From the NCBI GenBank assembly GCA_029204225.1, contig CM055103.1:52865538-52929537 (forward strand): a DNA stretch of 64,000 bases, given 5' to 3'. The DNA is from Diphasiastrum complanatum (lineage: Eukaryota; Streptophyta; Lycopodiopsida; Lycopodiales; Lycopodiaceae). Positions 47,697-59,439 of the stretch are shown piece by piece. The notes below the pieces were generated by a model. The model made no database searches, was not told the origin of the DNA, and saw only the letters and a list, made by a program, of their open reading frames with translations. Made by a program: the position numbers and the translations under genes. Every line of letters begins with the position of its first letter. The stretch's first letter is position 1.

Positions 47697-48009
47697 TATG
47701 TGGCACCACTCATAAGCTATCCACATAAAAATTCCACCATCATACCAATTGCTAGGTGTGGGTGGCAGCCCACTCATTATATTTCACATGAAATTCTACT
47801 ATTTTGCCCACTTCTAGGTGTGGCACCCCACTCATTAGATGTTCACATAACAATCCTTACCATTATGCATAGATGTGGACCCACTCATTAGATATAGCAT
47901 GTTCACATATAAATTCTACAATTATGCCAACTGCTAGGTGTCAATCGCTCATTGGCTATTACTTACATGCAAACTTCTGGGTGTCAACCTCTCATTGGCT
48001 ATCCACAAG
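47697..48009. repeat. Degenerate minisatellite, about 60-bp unit, six copies
   Basis: Six successive units start near 47697, 47757, 47818, 47873, 47938 and 47981. Each has a form of GTGTGGCACCCACTCATTAG, then ACATAAAAATTCTA, then ATTATGCCAATTGCTAG. Units vary from about 30 to 65 bp and are clearly old. Confidence 0.82.
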
Positions 48010-49036
48010 AGTCTTGGCAAAATTTGTTCATGCTTAAAAACACATGAAAAACATATTTATGATGGGTATTTGTTTTCGAGAGTTGTATATGTATTTTGAA
48101 GACGTCTTCGAATACAGCCAAAAAAGAACAAAATAAGATTATGTTCCCAACCTCATAGAGGCTCTCATCCAACAATGGAGCACCCAAGGAACATTTCATC
48201 ATGCTTTTCTTTTTATCAAAATTTTCCATTAGTGAATGAGGGTGGGGACTTGCTCACCGTGGATGAGGGAGGGGACTTTGCTTCATGATCGTCGAGAAAA
48301 CCTTTTTAGGGTTATCCGCAAAAACTTGCATTTTTTCAAACTTTCCCTTTTAAAGCACTACTACTCATAAAAGGCTGTATATGCCTATGTAAAATATTAT
48401 CAAGATATCTATGATGCCGATTTCTGCGAAAATATGGAGGTTTCATTCTTGTACTTTGCCGAGTTTCTCGAACACCGGCTTGCTTGCGGGTGCAACCCTC
48501 AGTCCCAAGTAAGTATACCATGTACATTGATTAGAAAATTCAAAAGAGGATTTCAATTAACTATACATGGATGAAAAAAGCAAGCTCAAGTCCCAATTGA
48601 GTACACATTGAAGATGAAAAAAAGCAATCCTTGTGCACTTACTTGAGAATTGGAATTTGCAATCAATGATATTAGTTTTTTAAAGCTCCCTCTTATCCTT
48701 ATGATTGTGTAGTACAACTCTTTCTAGTTTGTTACAAAACTTACAAGCCTCTAGGCTCTGAGTCTCAAAGCAGTATCAGTAGTTTATAGCACAGCCTACA
48801 GGTACTGTACACAGTGTAGAGCTTCTCACTAAATTGGCAATTGCGATCACCACCCACCTGAGGTTCTTATTAGAGTGTTATTAATGGCAACATGGCTTGG
48901 CCGTATGAGTCACCTGAACTCTCCTCCTGCTGAGGCTACCTGCTTTGAAGTTGACTGTTGCAAGAATTAATCCTTTGTTATTACTCACAAACTAATCAAC
49001 ATTCAAGCACAGCTTTGGAAAAACTGAAAAAGCCAG
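48010..49036. other. Spacer, no gene seen
   Basis: No coding signal or strong repeat. The right end approaches the DUF688 gene 2 upstream region. Confidence 0.5.
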
Positions 49037-49473
49037 CTCTCTCTCTCTCTCTCTCTCTAGTGTATGTGTCTCTCTTTAGAGTAATGTAGAGTAATGGAGC
49101 CTAGCCAGGGCCCAGTAGTAGTACAGTTTGTTGGAGAAGAAGAAGAGAAAGACAGAAAAAGAAGCAGTAGTAGAGTATTTTGTTGGGTAGTAGAGTTTGT
49201 TGGGGAAGAAGAAGAGAAAAAGAAGAAGAGTATGTGTCTCTCTGTAGAGTAATGGAGCCTAGCCAGGGCCCAGTAGTAGTAGAGTTTGTTGGGGAAGAAG
49301 AAGAGAAATAGAGAAAAAGAAGCAGAAGTGAGCAGGTGACAGGTGACTGGGCAAATGCAGAAGAGGGGGAGGAGTAGAGGAAGAACAGTTGACGGCTATT
49401 CAATGCTCACTGGCTAGCTAGTACCTACTATGGTGCCACTGGTGTGTGTGTGTGTGTCTGTGTGTAGTCAGGC

Positions 49474-49502
<29 letters not shown>
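49037..49502. repeat. Upstream repeats of DUF688 gene 2: (CT)n, 158-bp duplication, (GT)n
   Basis: A (CT)n tract (49037-49059) is followed by a direct duplication with a period of 158 bp (GTAATGGAGCCTAGCC at 49091 and 49249). Both copies contain GAAGAAGAAGAGAAA and AGTTTGTTGG. (GT)n tracts lie at about 49441-49502. All are 0.9-1.3 kb upstream of the gene 2 ATG. Confidence 0.85.
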
Positions 49503-49509
<7 letters not shown>

Positions 49510-49618
49510 TCTAACTGCTTCTTTCATCGCTCTCTGATCCACTGCTCAGTGCTGTGTGTTGCTCGTGAGTCGTGATTTTGTTGGACCTGCTGCGCAGTGC
49601 GTGCTGCTGTGCGGCACT

Positions 49619-50035
49619 TTGTTGAGCTTGAATTTGTTGGGTGTGTTCGAAATCTGGATTCTGGGTGCTTCTTTGCCACCACTTTGAGCTTGGGTTGGGC
49701 TGGTTTAATCGAAATCTGGATTCTGGGTGCTTCTTTGCCACCACTTTGAGCTTGGGTTGGTTTGGTTTGATCGAAATCTGGATTCTGGGTGCGTCTTTGC
49801 CGCCACTCTGAGCTTGAGTTTGTCTGGTATGATAGAAATATGGATTGTGGCTGTTTCTTTGCCCCCAGTTTGAGCAGCTTGAGCTTGCTTAGTATGATGA
49901 AAATCAGGATTCTCGGTGCTTCTTTTCCCCCAATTTGAGCTTGAGTTCGTTTGGTATGATCAAAATCTGGATTCTGAATACTTCTTTGACCCCACTTGAA
50001 GCTTCAGTTTATTTTCGATGTTAAAAATCTGGATG
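49619..50035 (+). repeat. Seven-unit 62-bp tandem array upstream of DUF688 gene 2
   Basis: The core GAAATCTGGATTCTGGG recurs at 49649, 49711, 49773, 49835, 49899, 49961 and 50023, a period of 62 bp with one 64-bp step. Each unit also has TTTGAGCTTG and GTGCTTCTTTGCC. The first three units are nearly identical and the last four increasingly diverged. The array ends about 340 bp before the ATG at 50372, in the promoter or 5' leader. Confidence 0.93.
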
Positions 50036-50371
50036 CAGTTGCTCAGCTAGAGATGGTAGTCGAGGTGCTTAATCTTAAAGCTGGTTAAAAACGTTTTAGC
50101 TGTAATGAAGATGAGCGGGGTAGAACTGCAGTCAAAGACATATATCAGAACGTTATCACGTGAATCTTGACATTGGAGCGTGGTATTCATCATGTTTCTA
50201 TTCGTTGATGTCTGGGAGTTCTTGCCGGCTTGCTTCTCAACGTTAACGATCTTTTTGACAAGAACCTAGTTTATGATCTGTGTCTGTTATATGCTGGAGT
50301 TGAGTGACAGACAGTTAGTTGTGTACTGATATCGAGAAGCATTTTAGCAGCGGCATAGTTGGCAAGAAGGT

Positions 50372-52069
50372 ATGGATTCTCAGACTGATTTTCGAACAGT
50401 GGAGAGGCGTCAGAGTTCAGGGAATGGATTGACGGATAAGCCCGAGAAAAAGAGATCCAAGTCGTTGGACGAGCGTACAATTAACCAGCATTTGTCTTTG
50501 AAATCCAGCCTTTGTGAATGGGAGCTGAAGAAGCCAACCAAGGTGGCTCTTGATGATTGCTCACTTTATGTGACGCCGAAATCTGAACAGAGACGCAGGC
50601 TCGTCTGTAATGGCATTAAGAGCTTTGATGCGATGGCAGCTGTTCGTAAACCAAGTGACAAACCTCGATGCATTTGCCATCTTCTTCTCAGGGAGAAATC
50701 GCAGGAGCTCAAGCCATGCTATGACCTCGTTGCATCGCCCGGACCAAGATCTTTGTTGCGATCCTTGGATCTTGCAGACTCGCCAACTGCTTCATTTAAG
50801 ATCCCTGCGTCAGTGCCGTTTAAATGGGAGGAGGCCCCGGGGAAGCCTAGACCAGATGCTGCAATCAGCAAGCCAGATCGCTCTCTTCAACTTCCTCCTC
50901 GTCTGCTGATCAAATCAACTACAGGCGATTGTCCTTTGCCTGATCGCCCGAGGCGGCATCAGAGAAGTAGCTTTTCTCAAATTCGCGGAATCCGCAGCTC
51001 ATCTATGGAATGTAGTAGAGAAAGGCCGATGTTTTGCACTCCGTTGATCTTTCGAAGCGCTGAGCTCAGTGCTTCAGAAAGAAAGCCGAAATCTGTCTTC
51101 AGTTCATGCGAGACATACTCTCCCAGAAGCATCCTTAGCGGTCCTATTTTGAACAGTGCATCTTCATCGTCTGATCCAAACAGCATGTCAGATTCCGAAA
51201 CTTCTACTCTAGCAGCTCCGCTTATGGAAATCTGGTCTGATCTCGCTACTCAAGCAGAAAACGCCTCTTTCCTCGAAAGCGAAACCCCGAGCTCACATCC
51301 AGAAATGCAATTGATCCCCTACGTGGAATCTAATTTGAAAGATCTTGCACCATCTCCAGAACCGGAGCCAGTTCGAAGCGGGAATCCTTTATTCCAAGGC
51401 GTCAAAGCAGTAGTAAAATTTCTTAGCACAAGCAAAAGCAGGTTGCAAAGAGGGAGGCAGAAACACAAGGCTGGGGGGTTTTCAGAGGCAGAACTTTGGG
51501 CACCAACGCTTGCTACGTACTTTCAGTTCCTTGAGCGAAATAAATCAAACACCATGAGCGAGAAATTACTCCTCTTGGACAAAATAGAGGCCGAGAGAAA
51601 GACCGCTGTCGAGAAACGATCCGAAGATCTCTTTTCTCCTAGCATTCCTGACAACACAGCCTCATCCTTGTCTCCTGAGTGTATGTGTCAGTGTAAATCT
51701 TGGAAGGAGCAGACTAGGCATCTGCCAGAACAGTCTGCAAAGAACGACTCTTCTATATTCAAACAATCTCATGTTAATCCTTTTGAGAAAGAAAGCATCA
51801 ATACTGAACTTCCTGATAGATTCATAGGTCGAGAATACGAAAGCTGCTCACCTTCACGTCTCTTCTTATTGTCTCCTGCCCGGATAGTACCGATGAAGTG
51901 GGGCACACGAAGGATGAACCTGCAGTCCCGGGATGGCAGAAAAATTCACAGAAGTCCTCGATCATTTGTATACATCCACCATCTCTTTGAACCTCTTCTT
52001 GCCTTGTTTCACATACTATATACGTTAGTAATTATACGTTTCATCGGCAGTTTTGAATTATATCATTAA
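50372..52069 (+). CDS. DUF688 family protein, gene 2
   Basis: Open frame of 565 residues. The family motif is exact: 'VPFKWEEAPGKPR' at about residues 148-160, followed by 'LQLPPRLL' near 173. The N-terminus is basic and Ser-rich ('PEKKRSKSLDER') and a Cys/His patch 'RCICHLLLREKS' lies near residue 100. A later segment 'GVKAVVKFLSTSKSRLQRGR' is basic. The last 35 residues are hydrophobic ('LFEPLLALFHILYTLVIIRF'), unlike the rest; they may be a real C-terminal anchor, or intron read-through if splicing occurs near a GTATAC at about 51969. An in-frame TAG lies 24 nt upstream of the ATG, supporting the start. The function of the family is unknown. It is a paralogue of the gene at 26163-27788 only in the family motif; the remainder is not visibly similar. 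Confidence 0.86.
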   Translation: MDSQTDFRTVERRQSSGNGLTDKPEKKRSKSLDERTINQHLSLKSSLCEWELKKPTKVALDDCSLYVTPKSEQRRRLVCNGIKSFDAMAAVRKPSDKPRCICHLLLREKSQELKPCYDLVASPGPRSLLRSLDLADSPTASFKIPASVPFKWEEAPGKPRPDAAISKPDRSLQLPPRLLIKSTTGDCPLPDRPRRHQRSSFSQIRGIRSSSMECSRERPMFCTPLIFRSAELSASERKPKSVFSSCETYSPRSILSGPILNSASSSSDPNSMSDSETSTLAAPLMEIWSDLATQAENASFLESETPSSHPEMQLIPYVESNLKDLAPSPEPEPVRSGNPLFQGVKAVVKFLSTSKSRLQRGRQKHKAGGFSEAELWAPTLATYFQFLERNKSNTMSEKLLLLDKIEAERKTAVEKRSEDLFSPSIPDNTASSLSPECMCQCKSWKEQTRHLPEQSAKNDSSIFKQSHVNPFEKESINTELPDRFIGREYESCSPSRLFLLSPARIVPMKWGTRRMNLQSRDGRKIHRSPRSFVYIHHLFEPLLALFHILYTLVIIRFIGSFELYH

Positions 52070-52947
52070 AATGCTGCAATCCCAATTGCTGACATGCATG
52101 TTTTCTGAACTTCGTGTATCAGAATGTGCTAGTTAATGCCATCAAGCATGCCTTCATATCCAAAAAACAAGATCACCGAAAGCCAAACGTTCAATCCAGT
52201 TTGCTTTATGGTTGCGTTCAGTGTTAAAAGATCTTTGAAATACGATTCTGGTAAGTTATTGTCGCTCTAAATAGAATTGATAGAAACGTTTGAATAGGTT
52301 GCTGAAATTGTTATCTGGTGATGATGGCATAATCAGCTGATCAGTTTCCTCCAGCAATGAACAAACTTACAAAAAGCAATAGATTGTTTTCTGCTTCTCT
52401 TATTCTTTTCCTGTTGCAGGAAAACTGTCAGGCGTTAAACAGTTCAAACTACTTCACAGAACATACGAAAGAGCAAAGATTAACAGTTCACTACAGAAAG
52501 CAGGAACAGAGAACACAAAACCCTCATGCCTGTTCAATCACCTCATTCCCATTGCGTGAATTAGGAAGACAGACAAGAAGATTCTGTACAATGGCAAAGA
52601 TATCGATATTGGGTATTGTTCAGGCACTCCTGTGAACCTTAAAGATGCAGTGGTATTGTCAGAACTATCCATCAACCTTCAATTCTAGCTCAGGCTAATC
52701 TACAGATGCTCATTACTCTTATGTTTCTTTCAGAATAGGAATTGCATGCATAGCCTTGTAGCAACCACCAATCCAGTTGCAACCAAGCCTTGCAAAGCAA
52801 GCAACAGTAAGCTCAGCTCAAAATTTAGTTTTTCTGTTAAGGATCTCATTAATTACAGACTGAGAAGGTTTGTAGTTTTGATTAGATACTTGTATAGCTC
52901 ATTTGCTGCCTGCCTGCAAGCAGCTGGGAGCATTCACTTCAAAGACA
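52070..52947. other. 3' flank of DUF688 gene 2
   Basis: No convincing gene. An acceptor-like TTTTCCTGTTGCAG at about 52408-52421 could mark a spliced 3' exon or UTR of the gene. The open frame 52357-52635 across it has no recognisable domain. Confidence 0.4.
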
Positions 52948-53508
52948 ATGTACATGATGGATGATGAAGGCAAGACTTATATATGATGAAGGTAAGTAGA
53001 ATTTTACTTCAAAAACCATTGTACATGATGGATGATGAAGCAAGACTTATATATGATGAAGGTAAGTAGAATTTTGAAGACTGATGGGTGGCATTGCTTG
53101 GTTTGGAATATGCTCACAACCCATTCTTCAGCCTTTTTCTGAAGTCTCTTTGTTAAGGGTTTTGTGAATTCATGGGAGGCTAGTTAGAAGGGATCTAGAA
53201 AGAAACCCACCTCCCACTCTCTTTGCTTAGAGACATTGCTCAAATGCCTTGCTTGCCAATCAAATTATCTTTCAATATACATGATGGATGATGAAGGCAC
53301 TTATTATATATGATGAAGGTTAGTAGAATTTTACTTCAAAGACAATGTACATGATGGATGATGAAGCAAGACTTATATATGATGAAGGTAAGTAGAATTT
53401 TGAAGTCTTGATGGGTGGCTATTTGAAATCTAGAAAGAAAACCACCTCTCACTCTCTTTGCTTAGAGACATTGCTCAAATGCCTTGCTTGCCAATCAAAT
53501 TATCTTTC
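52948..53508. repeat. Compound tandem duplication
   Basis: TACATGATGGATGATGAAG occurs at 52951, 53022, 53278 and 53348, i.e. two pairs of a unit of about 70 bp. A further block starting ATCTAGAAAGAAA occurs at 53193 and 53428 (235 bp apart), running through TGCTTGCCAATCAAATTAT. A two-unit array plus flank was thus copied once more in tandem. Confidence 0.88.
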
Positions 53509-53929
53509 ACCACATGGCGATTGATGAATGGATAACTTGCCCAAAAATTAGTAAGTGACCCAAAATTTTGTTTGTTGATGTAAGACAACCTAGGGTTGTG
53601 GAATTGGATGGGAACTTTCTATGCATGATGTATTCAATGATAAAAAGCATGTGTCATCACAACAAAGAATTCGTGTGCCCTCACATACCTTATGAATGCA
53701 CACATGTATGACATAAAATCTTGCATAGTAATGCATCTCTTAGAGTTAGTGTTTTGGTTATGGGACACTTCTTACCACTAGGTGCTTTGGAAAGTGCCAA
53801 ATGGCCAATCCATGTGGCAGTGGTTTAATGGGCCAGAAGCCCAAATGGGTCTCAAAGGTGTGGGTAATGCATTGGAGATGCGCCCCACCCTCCCTTGGCC
53901 CTTATAGACACTACCCAACAATCTGGCCC

Positions 53930-54595
53930 CAGTGCGCCATAGCCCTGTTATATATTGTTAATAAATCCTGTAAAACGGGACGTATAGCTCGATGGCTGTT
54001 GATATTAGAAGAATATAATTTCCGCGTAGTCGTTCGGAAAGGAACCCAACATTTCATGGCGGATCACCTTTCCCGGCTCCCTAATGCTAAAAAAGCAATT
54101 GCACCAATCAACGATGATCTTCTTGATGCATGTCTTTTTCATATTGATGCTACACCCTTATGGGCTGAGGAGATCACTCAGTTCCTAGCAACAGACAGAC
54201 TCAAAGAAGGCCTAAATATGGTTGCAAAAAGAAAATTTTGCTTAAAGCAGCGCCCTTTCAGAAAATAGCAGGACAACTTTACAAAAGGGACGTTGATGGT
54301 ATTATCCAACGATGTGCTTATGAATATCTGAGATACAACCTATCATATCTCAGGCTCATGAGGGCATTGGCGGCGGTCACTTCTCTGCTGAGGCGACAAC
54401 TAAATTTATCCTTTAAGCAGACTTGTGGTGGCCATCATTATTTAAAGACACATTTGTTGTTATTAAAACATGTGATGTCTGTCAACGAGCCAAGAAAAAT
54501 ACGAAAGCAGACTTCACACCTTTGACTCCCATTATAGAAGGCGAAGCCTTCCATAAATGGGAAATTGACTTTGTTGGACCAATCAATGTCAAATA
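53930..54595 (+). pseudogene. Ty3/gypsy RNase H end and integrase start
   Basis: 'RIARWLLILEEYNFRVVV', 'RKGTQHFMADHLSRLP' and a following acidic linker are the C-terminal RNase H region of gypsy pol. In other frames there follow 'AGQLYKRDVDGIIQRC', 'GGGHFSAEATTKFIL' and 'KTCDVCQRAKKN', the HHCC zinc-binding region of gypsy integrase, and then 'WEIDFVGPINVK', the first catalytic Asp. It stops there at 54595. Frameshifts and a stop show a dead, truncated fragment. No LTR is attached. Confidence 0.87.
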
Positions 54596-56479
54596 ATGCA
54601 AGTCCTTGTAGAAGGTTATATTATAAGTATAGAAAAATTGTACATTGCTAAAAATATGAGAAGAAAAGAATCCAATTGGAGTCCCTCTTATTTTGTTTCC
54701 ACATTCTATCTTCTAGACAAACATACGTTTGTCCTAAAAGATACCAAACTTGACTTCTCATGAGTCCATTTGCTAATCATTAGTTTTCTAGGGAAGGATA
54801 TTAAGCATAAAAATTCCCTATCTTGGATCCCAAAGTGCCAATTGATAAGTACGATACATAATGTGTCGTGCAACCCATGTTTGTCTTCTATGATATAAGC
54901 ACAATTGCCAATATGCCCATCATCATATGCTTTGACTTATATCTTCTTCTTTTTGGCTATTTTTGTACGTACATGAGTTCGTTAACTATATACTTTTAAG
55001 TCATTGCATGTGGAATGTGTGCTAAAAATGGTTCATGCATATACACTTGCATGGCTAGTATGAATATTTAGTGAGATTGCATGAAGTAATATCTACAATA
55101 TCTAGCTAGCAATTTGGTAGATTATATTAAAGCCCTAGTTGATTTAATTAACTACCTAGGTGCAATCAATTTATAGAAGCTTGGATCCTCTATGAGTTAG
55201 AGAGAGGAAGCACATTCTTTTGCTGATATAAATTGTTTGCAAGAAGTTGGTGCTCATTAGTATGAATATAGAGAATACGTCTTTCGATTGTAGGAGATCT
55301 TTGTGAGTAAGTATTAATCAAAATGATATTCAAATGGTTGTAATAGGGTATATTATTTATCTTAGTCAGCAGGTACATGTGCAAGCATAGCAAGCTAACT
55401 TTCATAGTAAGGTCTCTCAATATTTCTCTATTATCTACAAGTCTCTGAGTGTGGAGAGCTAATAGTACCATCAATTGATTGTGGTTTTGAAGCCAGTAAC
55501 AAGTCTTTCCATTAATCTAGAAAGTCATTAAGCATCACAAAGGTGACAAATCATCATGTTCATAGCATATACACATTGAACACTTTCCTATTGCATGAGA
55601 GACGTAAAGTATATGATCAAGATATATCTCTCGAATGTGGGCATACAAAACTAAAGACCACTTTTTTTTAAGGCTATTATTGGACAATTTGCCTTTGTAT
55701 GGTATGTGCATGTTGATTTCTCCATTACATGCAATTATTGTCATTTCCTAAGTGTTTTTAGCATGTGTGGTAAATTGATAGGAAGGCCTAATCATCATAT
55801 CAACCCATTTTGATGATTGTACACTATCTTTTTTATCACAATTCCTAGCAATAGTAGTTAAAACAAGCTCATGGTTAAACAACACACATAAAAGTTATAT
55901 TGCATGATGTTAAAGAATTTGAAAAAAATTTGGTGCTATATACAATCATTTGTTACTTTCCATAACTAGTAATGATCATTAAATATAAGAAGCTTGAATA
56001 TTCAAACCACAAGATTTGTAGATAAAGTTGTAGATTACCTTGATAGAGAAAGAACTCTAAGATATCATATGTGGCAATGCACCAAGGCCTACTAATAGAT
56101 TTTGATGGGAAAGCTTCTCATAATTTATAAGATCTCCCTCAATTTTCAACCAATGATTAACAACACCCATGATCTAAGCATACCTCCCATCCAACTAAAT
56201 GTCCCATGCAACACAACCAATTGGTCAATACCCCTCCCCCCCCGAAACAAAAAAAGTGGTTGGGTTCCAACAATCTATATATACATATCAAGTTGATTTT
56301 ACATACACCCATGTGCTACAAGATTGTAACGCACACCTAATCCACTATTAGGCTTTTAGATATGGAAAATTGTACTACCATAACGCTCTCCTAAGGAGAT
56401 GCAAACCCTAAACATTGAGTAGATGCAAAGAGTCACAATTGGAGCATTAGGATGATGATAACAACAATTGATGCCCCAA
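54596..56479. other. Spacer, no gene seen
   Basis: AT-rich sequence without recognisable coding or repeat content. The short frames at 55190-55744 and 56102-56296 are uninformative. Confidence 0.55.
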
Positions 56480-56620
56480 ACGATGAACGTGTTGGTGCAC
56501 CCAAATGACCATGTTGGCAAAGGTGACCCCCCACTTGTCCTATGTATATAGAGGTGGATCTCCATGAGCTTGGCATTTATTCTCATGGAGAGCTCTTCCC
56601 ACATGGTTAGAGCCTAGGAA
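56480..56620 (+). repeat. Gypsy LTR fragment, copy 3
   Basis: TTGGTGCACCCAAATGACC, CTATGTATATAGAGG and GAGCTTGGCATTTATTC match 31080-31215 in the left part of gypsy LTR copy 1. Only about 140 bp is kept. Confidence 0.75.
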
Positions 56621-56999
56621 ATTGTCACATGTAGGTATGTGAGGGTTGAAACTATGGTGCAATGGTATGGGATGACGTAACTTGGGAAAAACCTTAGCAT
56701 GCTTGATTGTGGTATAAAGCTCTACCACATGGGGGTGAGATGGCAATATTTTTATCAATGGGTGGTAAAATAGTGTTTTTCACCTAATTGTATCATTGGC
56801 TTGGTTAATTTCTCGATGGGACTTCTAACATTTGCTATTAAAAATGCAAAAACAATATTGATGTGAAATCAGCTCATGGCTTCACATGATTTGTTCACAA
56901 GTTCATTTTGGAATATCTTAAGAGAATGTTTTCAAGGGGGTGAAGAAAAGTTGTAGTTGCATAAAAATTCCACCTGTAATTGAATATTATGCAACATCG
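56621..56999. other. Spacer, no gene seen
   Basis: No coding or repeat structure identified. Confidence 0.5.
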
Positions 57000-57245
57000 T
57001 CCTTGGATCGAAATGAGATCACAACTAGGGTTGAAAATAGACACCAAGGGTTGAAATAGACACATGGGTCAAAATAGGGAGTTAAAATAGACATTGGGTC
57101 GAAGTAGACCTAGGTTGAAATCTAAATAGTCAGAGGCTCAAATTTTGGACTTTGACCCTAGGGATCAAATCGAGATTTGAGAGTCGATCCAATCCATCAA
57201 TCCAAGCCAGGAATCGAGATAGACTTCGACTCTTAAGATCAAAAT
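57000..57245 (-). repeat. Iterated GGGTCGAAATAGAC-type motif (reverse of the LTR iterations)
   Basis: Words such as GGGTTGAAATAGACAC and GGGTCGAAGTAGACC repeat every 20-30 bp. They are the reverse complement of the TTTCGACCC iterations at 13850 and 45460. It may be a minus-strand remnant of the same LTR family. Confidence 0.55.
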
Positions 57246-57599
57246 GGATTTTGATTCTCAATTTAAATCTTCATTCTAGAATTGTAGTTTACAAAAGATT
57301 CTAAGTATTTGCACTTGTGGAAAACACGTTAATAAGAGGATTTTTCCCTTGATCTTTGAATTCCAAAACCAAATTTTACAATAGTGTCATGAACCTTTTT
57401 ATTGGTCATCCTAGCATATAGAGAACATTGGAGCTTGTAAAATGTAATTTATAGACCAAAGAGGAAAGGCCATGTCAAGGCAAATATGTGCTAGTTCAAT
57501 GAAACAAAGAGGCTCAAAGTTGTAGGTCTTTTACATCATTCTTCTAGTCCTTAGTGCGATACAAGACAAACTCTTTGAATCCTCTATCATAGCTTTCTT

Positions 57600-59140
57600 T
57601 AGGGATTTTAAGCAAAAATTAGAAGCTCTCAAAGATCTCTTAAACTATATTATTCTTGACAGAGCCACCCTTTTTCTTGGAGTTGAACCTCTTGATAGCA
57701 ATATTTTCCTCTCACACCTTTGGTTTACCAATTTTTCAAACAAAGTTCTTCTGAAATCCCCCATTTTTGACTTTTAAACTCCCAACTCTCTTTTCAAATA
57801 CACTAAGGACTTATCCTTGAGCATTCCTAGACTCCTCCTAAATCCCACTAAGATCATTTTGCTTGTCTTTACTTCTAAGTTCAAGTGGCTCCTATTTAAT
57901 TTTTGTTGGTCTCTAGGCCACATCTGCTCTAGACCATTCCAAAGTAGCCATCTTGTGAGGGAAAACTTATCTCACTTGGACTAGAGATGTCTACTTCCCT
58001 TCTTCTTTCTTCTTTGAAAAACCCAAAGCTCAACAGCTCCGAGAAGATGCATACACTATCAACTTTCCATTTCTTATTGAGATGAATATATATTGCTCAT
58101 TTTTCTCCCTTCTATTTTTGAATGAACACCTCTCCATCTCTCTGTCCCTTTTCGTTGATGAGCTCCATTTCTCATTGAAATCGCAATAGAGGAAAAAACA
58201 AAAATCCTAGACTTGATGGTGTCAGCCTTGGTTTATTTCTTGTCTATTAAAATCTTGTTGATAACTCCCTTATTAATACCATCCACTCTATTAAAACATA
58301 TGAATAGTTCTCTTCATCGCTTTCTCACAATTTGATCAAACTCAACCCCAAAATTGACTCACTTAGATCCATTTCTGACTTCACATATCTTGCCATGCTC
58401 AACTCTTCCTATAAGATCATCATCAAAGCCATATCCAAAGGACATGTCCCTCTCCTCTCCTCTCCTCTCATCTCATCTCTCTCCCATTCAGATTGGCTTG
58501 TTTAAAGAGAAACTGCTATTCAACAACATTCTTGATGTTGGGTCAATAGTCTATTTCGCTCTTTGGTTCAACTACTCCTCTATAGTTCTTAAATGTGACT
58601 TTGATAATGCTTTTGACAGAGTGATGTTGTTTGCATCTTGGACTCCATAAACACTTGTTTTTTCTTTTGATCATGAAATCTCCTCATTTGGCCATTACTC
58701 TAGTTTGATGCCTAGCTTTGAGAATTATGATTTGCTTCTTCTCACCCATGAAGACTATTTTCCCTAGTGTTATAGTCTCTAACTCAATTTTCTCCCTCGT
58801 GGATATATTTTCAAACATCTTGGCCTCCCATGATCATGCATATCTCTTTTTCTTTGTCCATCTTATTGGCTTTAAACAAATCATCTCCTCTTACCTTACT
58901 CACTTTTTCTTTCTTTGATCACTTTCCCCTTTGTAATATTCAACCATTGCCAAAAGTTTCAAGAAATTATTTTGAAACAACGGTCCCACCTTTCTCAACT
59001 AGGATATTCATTTTGCTAGGAAGATTATGACTCTGTGATCCTTAACTCTTCTCTCCCTCTTCTCTTCAAATGCATTCATCTCAACTTCTCCTCTCCTCAA
59101 CCTTGACCTCTATCCTCCCTCTCATTTCATCCCACTCCAC
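57600..59140 (+). pseudogene. Probable LINE (non-LTR) reverse transcriptase remnant
   Basis: Broken frames give a series of non-LTR RT landmarks in the right order. 'NPRLDGVSLGLF' at about 58200 stands for the usual NPGPDGF. 'LIKLNPKIDSLRSISDF' and 'YLAMLNSSYKIIIKAIS' near 58340-58440 stand for LIPK...DFRPISL...YKI. 'LKCDFDNAFDRVM' at about 58590-58630 stands for LKLDFEKAFDRV, including the catalytic Asp. The YADD motif is not found. Stops are frequent. The limits are approximate. No endonuclease domain was identified. Confidence 0.5.
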
Positions 59141-59144
59141 CCCT

Positions 59145-59340
59145 TCAGGCTAGCTCATGAAACTCCTCAATAATGATATTTCCTTTGTTGTGTACATCTT
59201 TGATAAAACACTTCTTATTATCAAAGTCAACTTTCATCTTTTGGTTAGCAATAACTTCAATTGAAAGTAGACTATTCTTTAAGCCTAGAACAAACAACAC
59301 ATTTAGGCGTTGGAGGGTTTGTAGATCCCAAGGCAACCCT
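59145..59340 (-). pseudogene. Copia protease-integrase connector scrap
   Basis: Minus-strand 'LFVLGLKNSLLSIEVIANQ' and 'KMKVDFDNKKCFIKDVHN' match the segment between copia protease and integrase (compare 'LYIPGLKKSLLSVG' at about 16140). About 60 codons, isolated. Confidence 0.72.
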
Positions 59341-59439
59341 AGCCCTAGTTAATAAGTGAGAAGGACTTGGCACCCTGTGTGTGTAAGTCCACCAAACCGA
59401 TGATCACATAGTTATTTGATTAGTTAGGAATTCAATAAA

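Noticed and set aside
52357-52635. 92-codon open frame downstream of DUF688 gene 2 as a separate small gene
   Set aside because: No domain or signal peptide; it crosses an acceptor-like site and is more likely UTR or chance.
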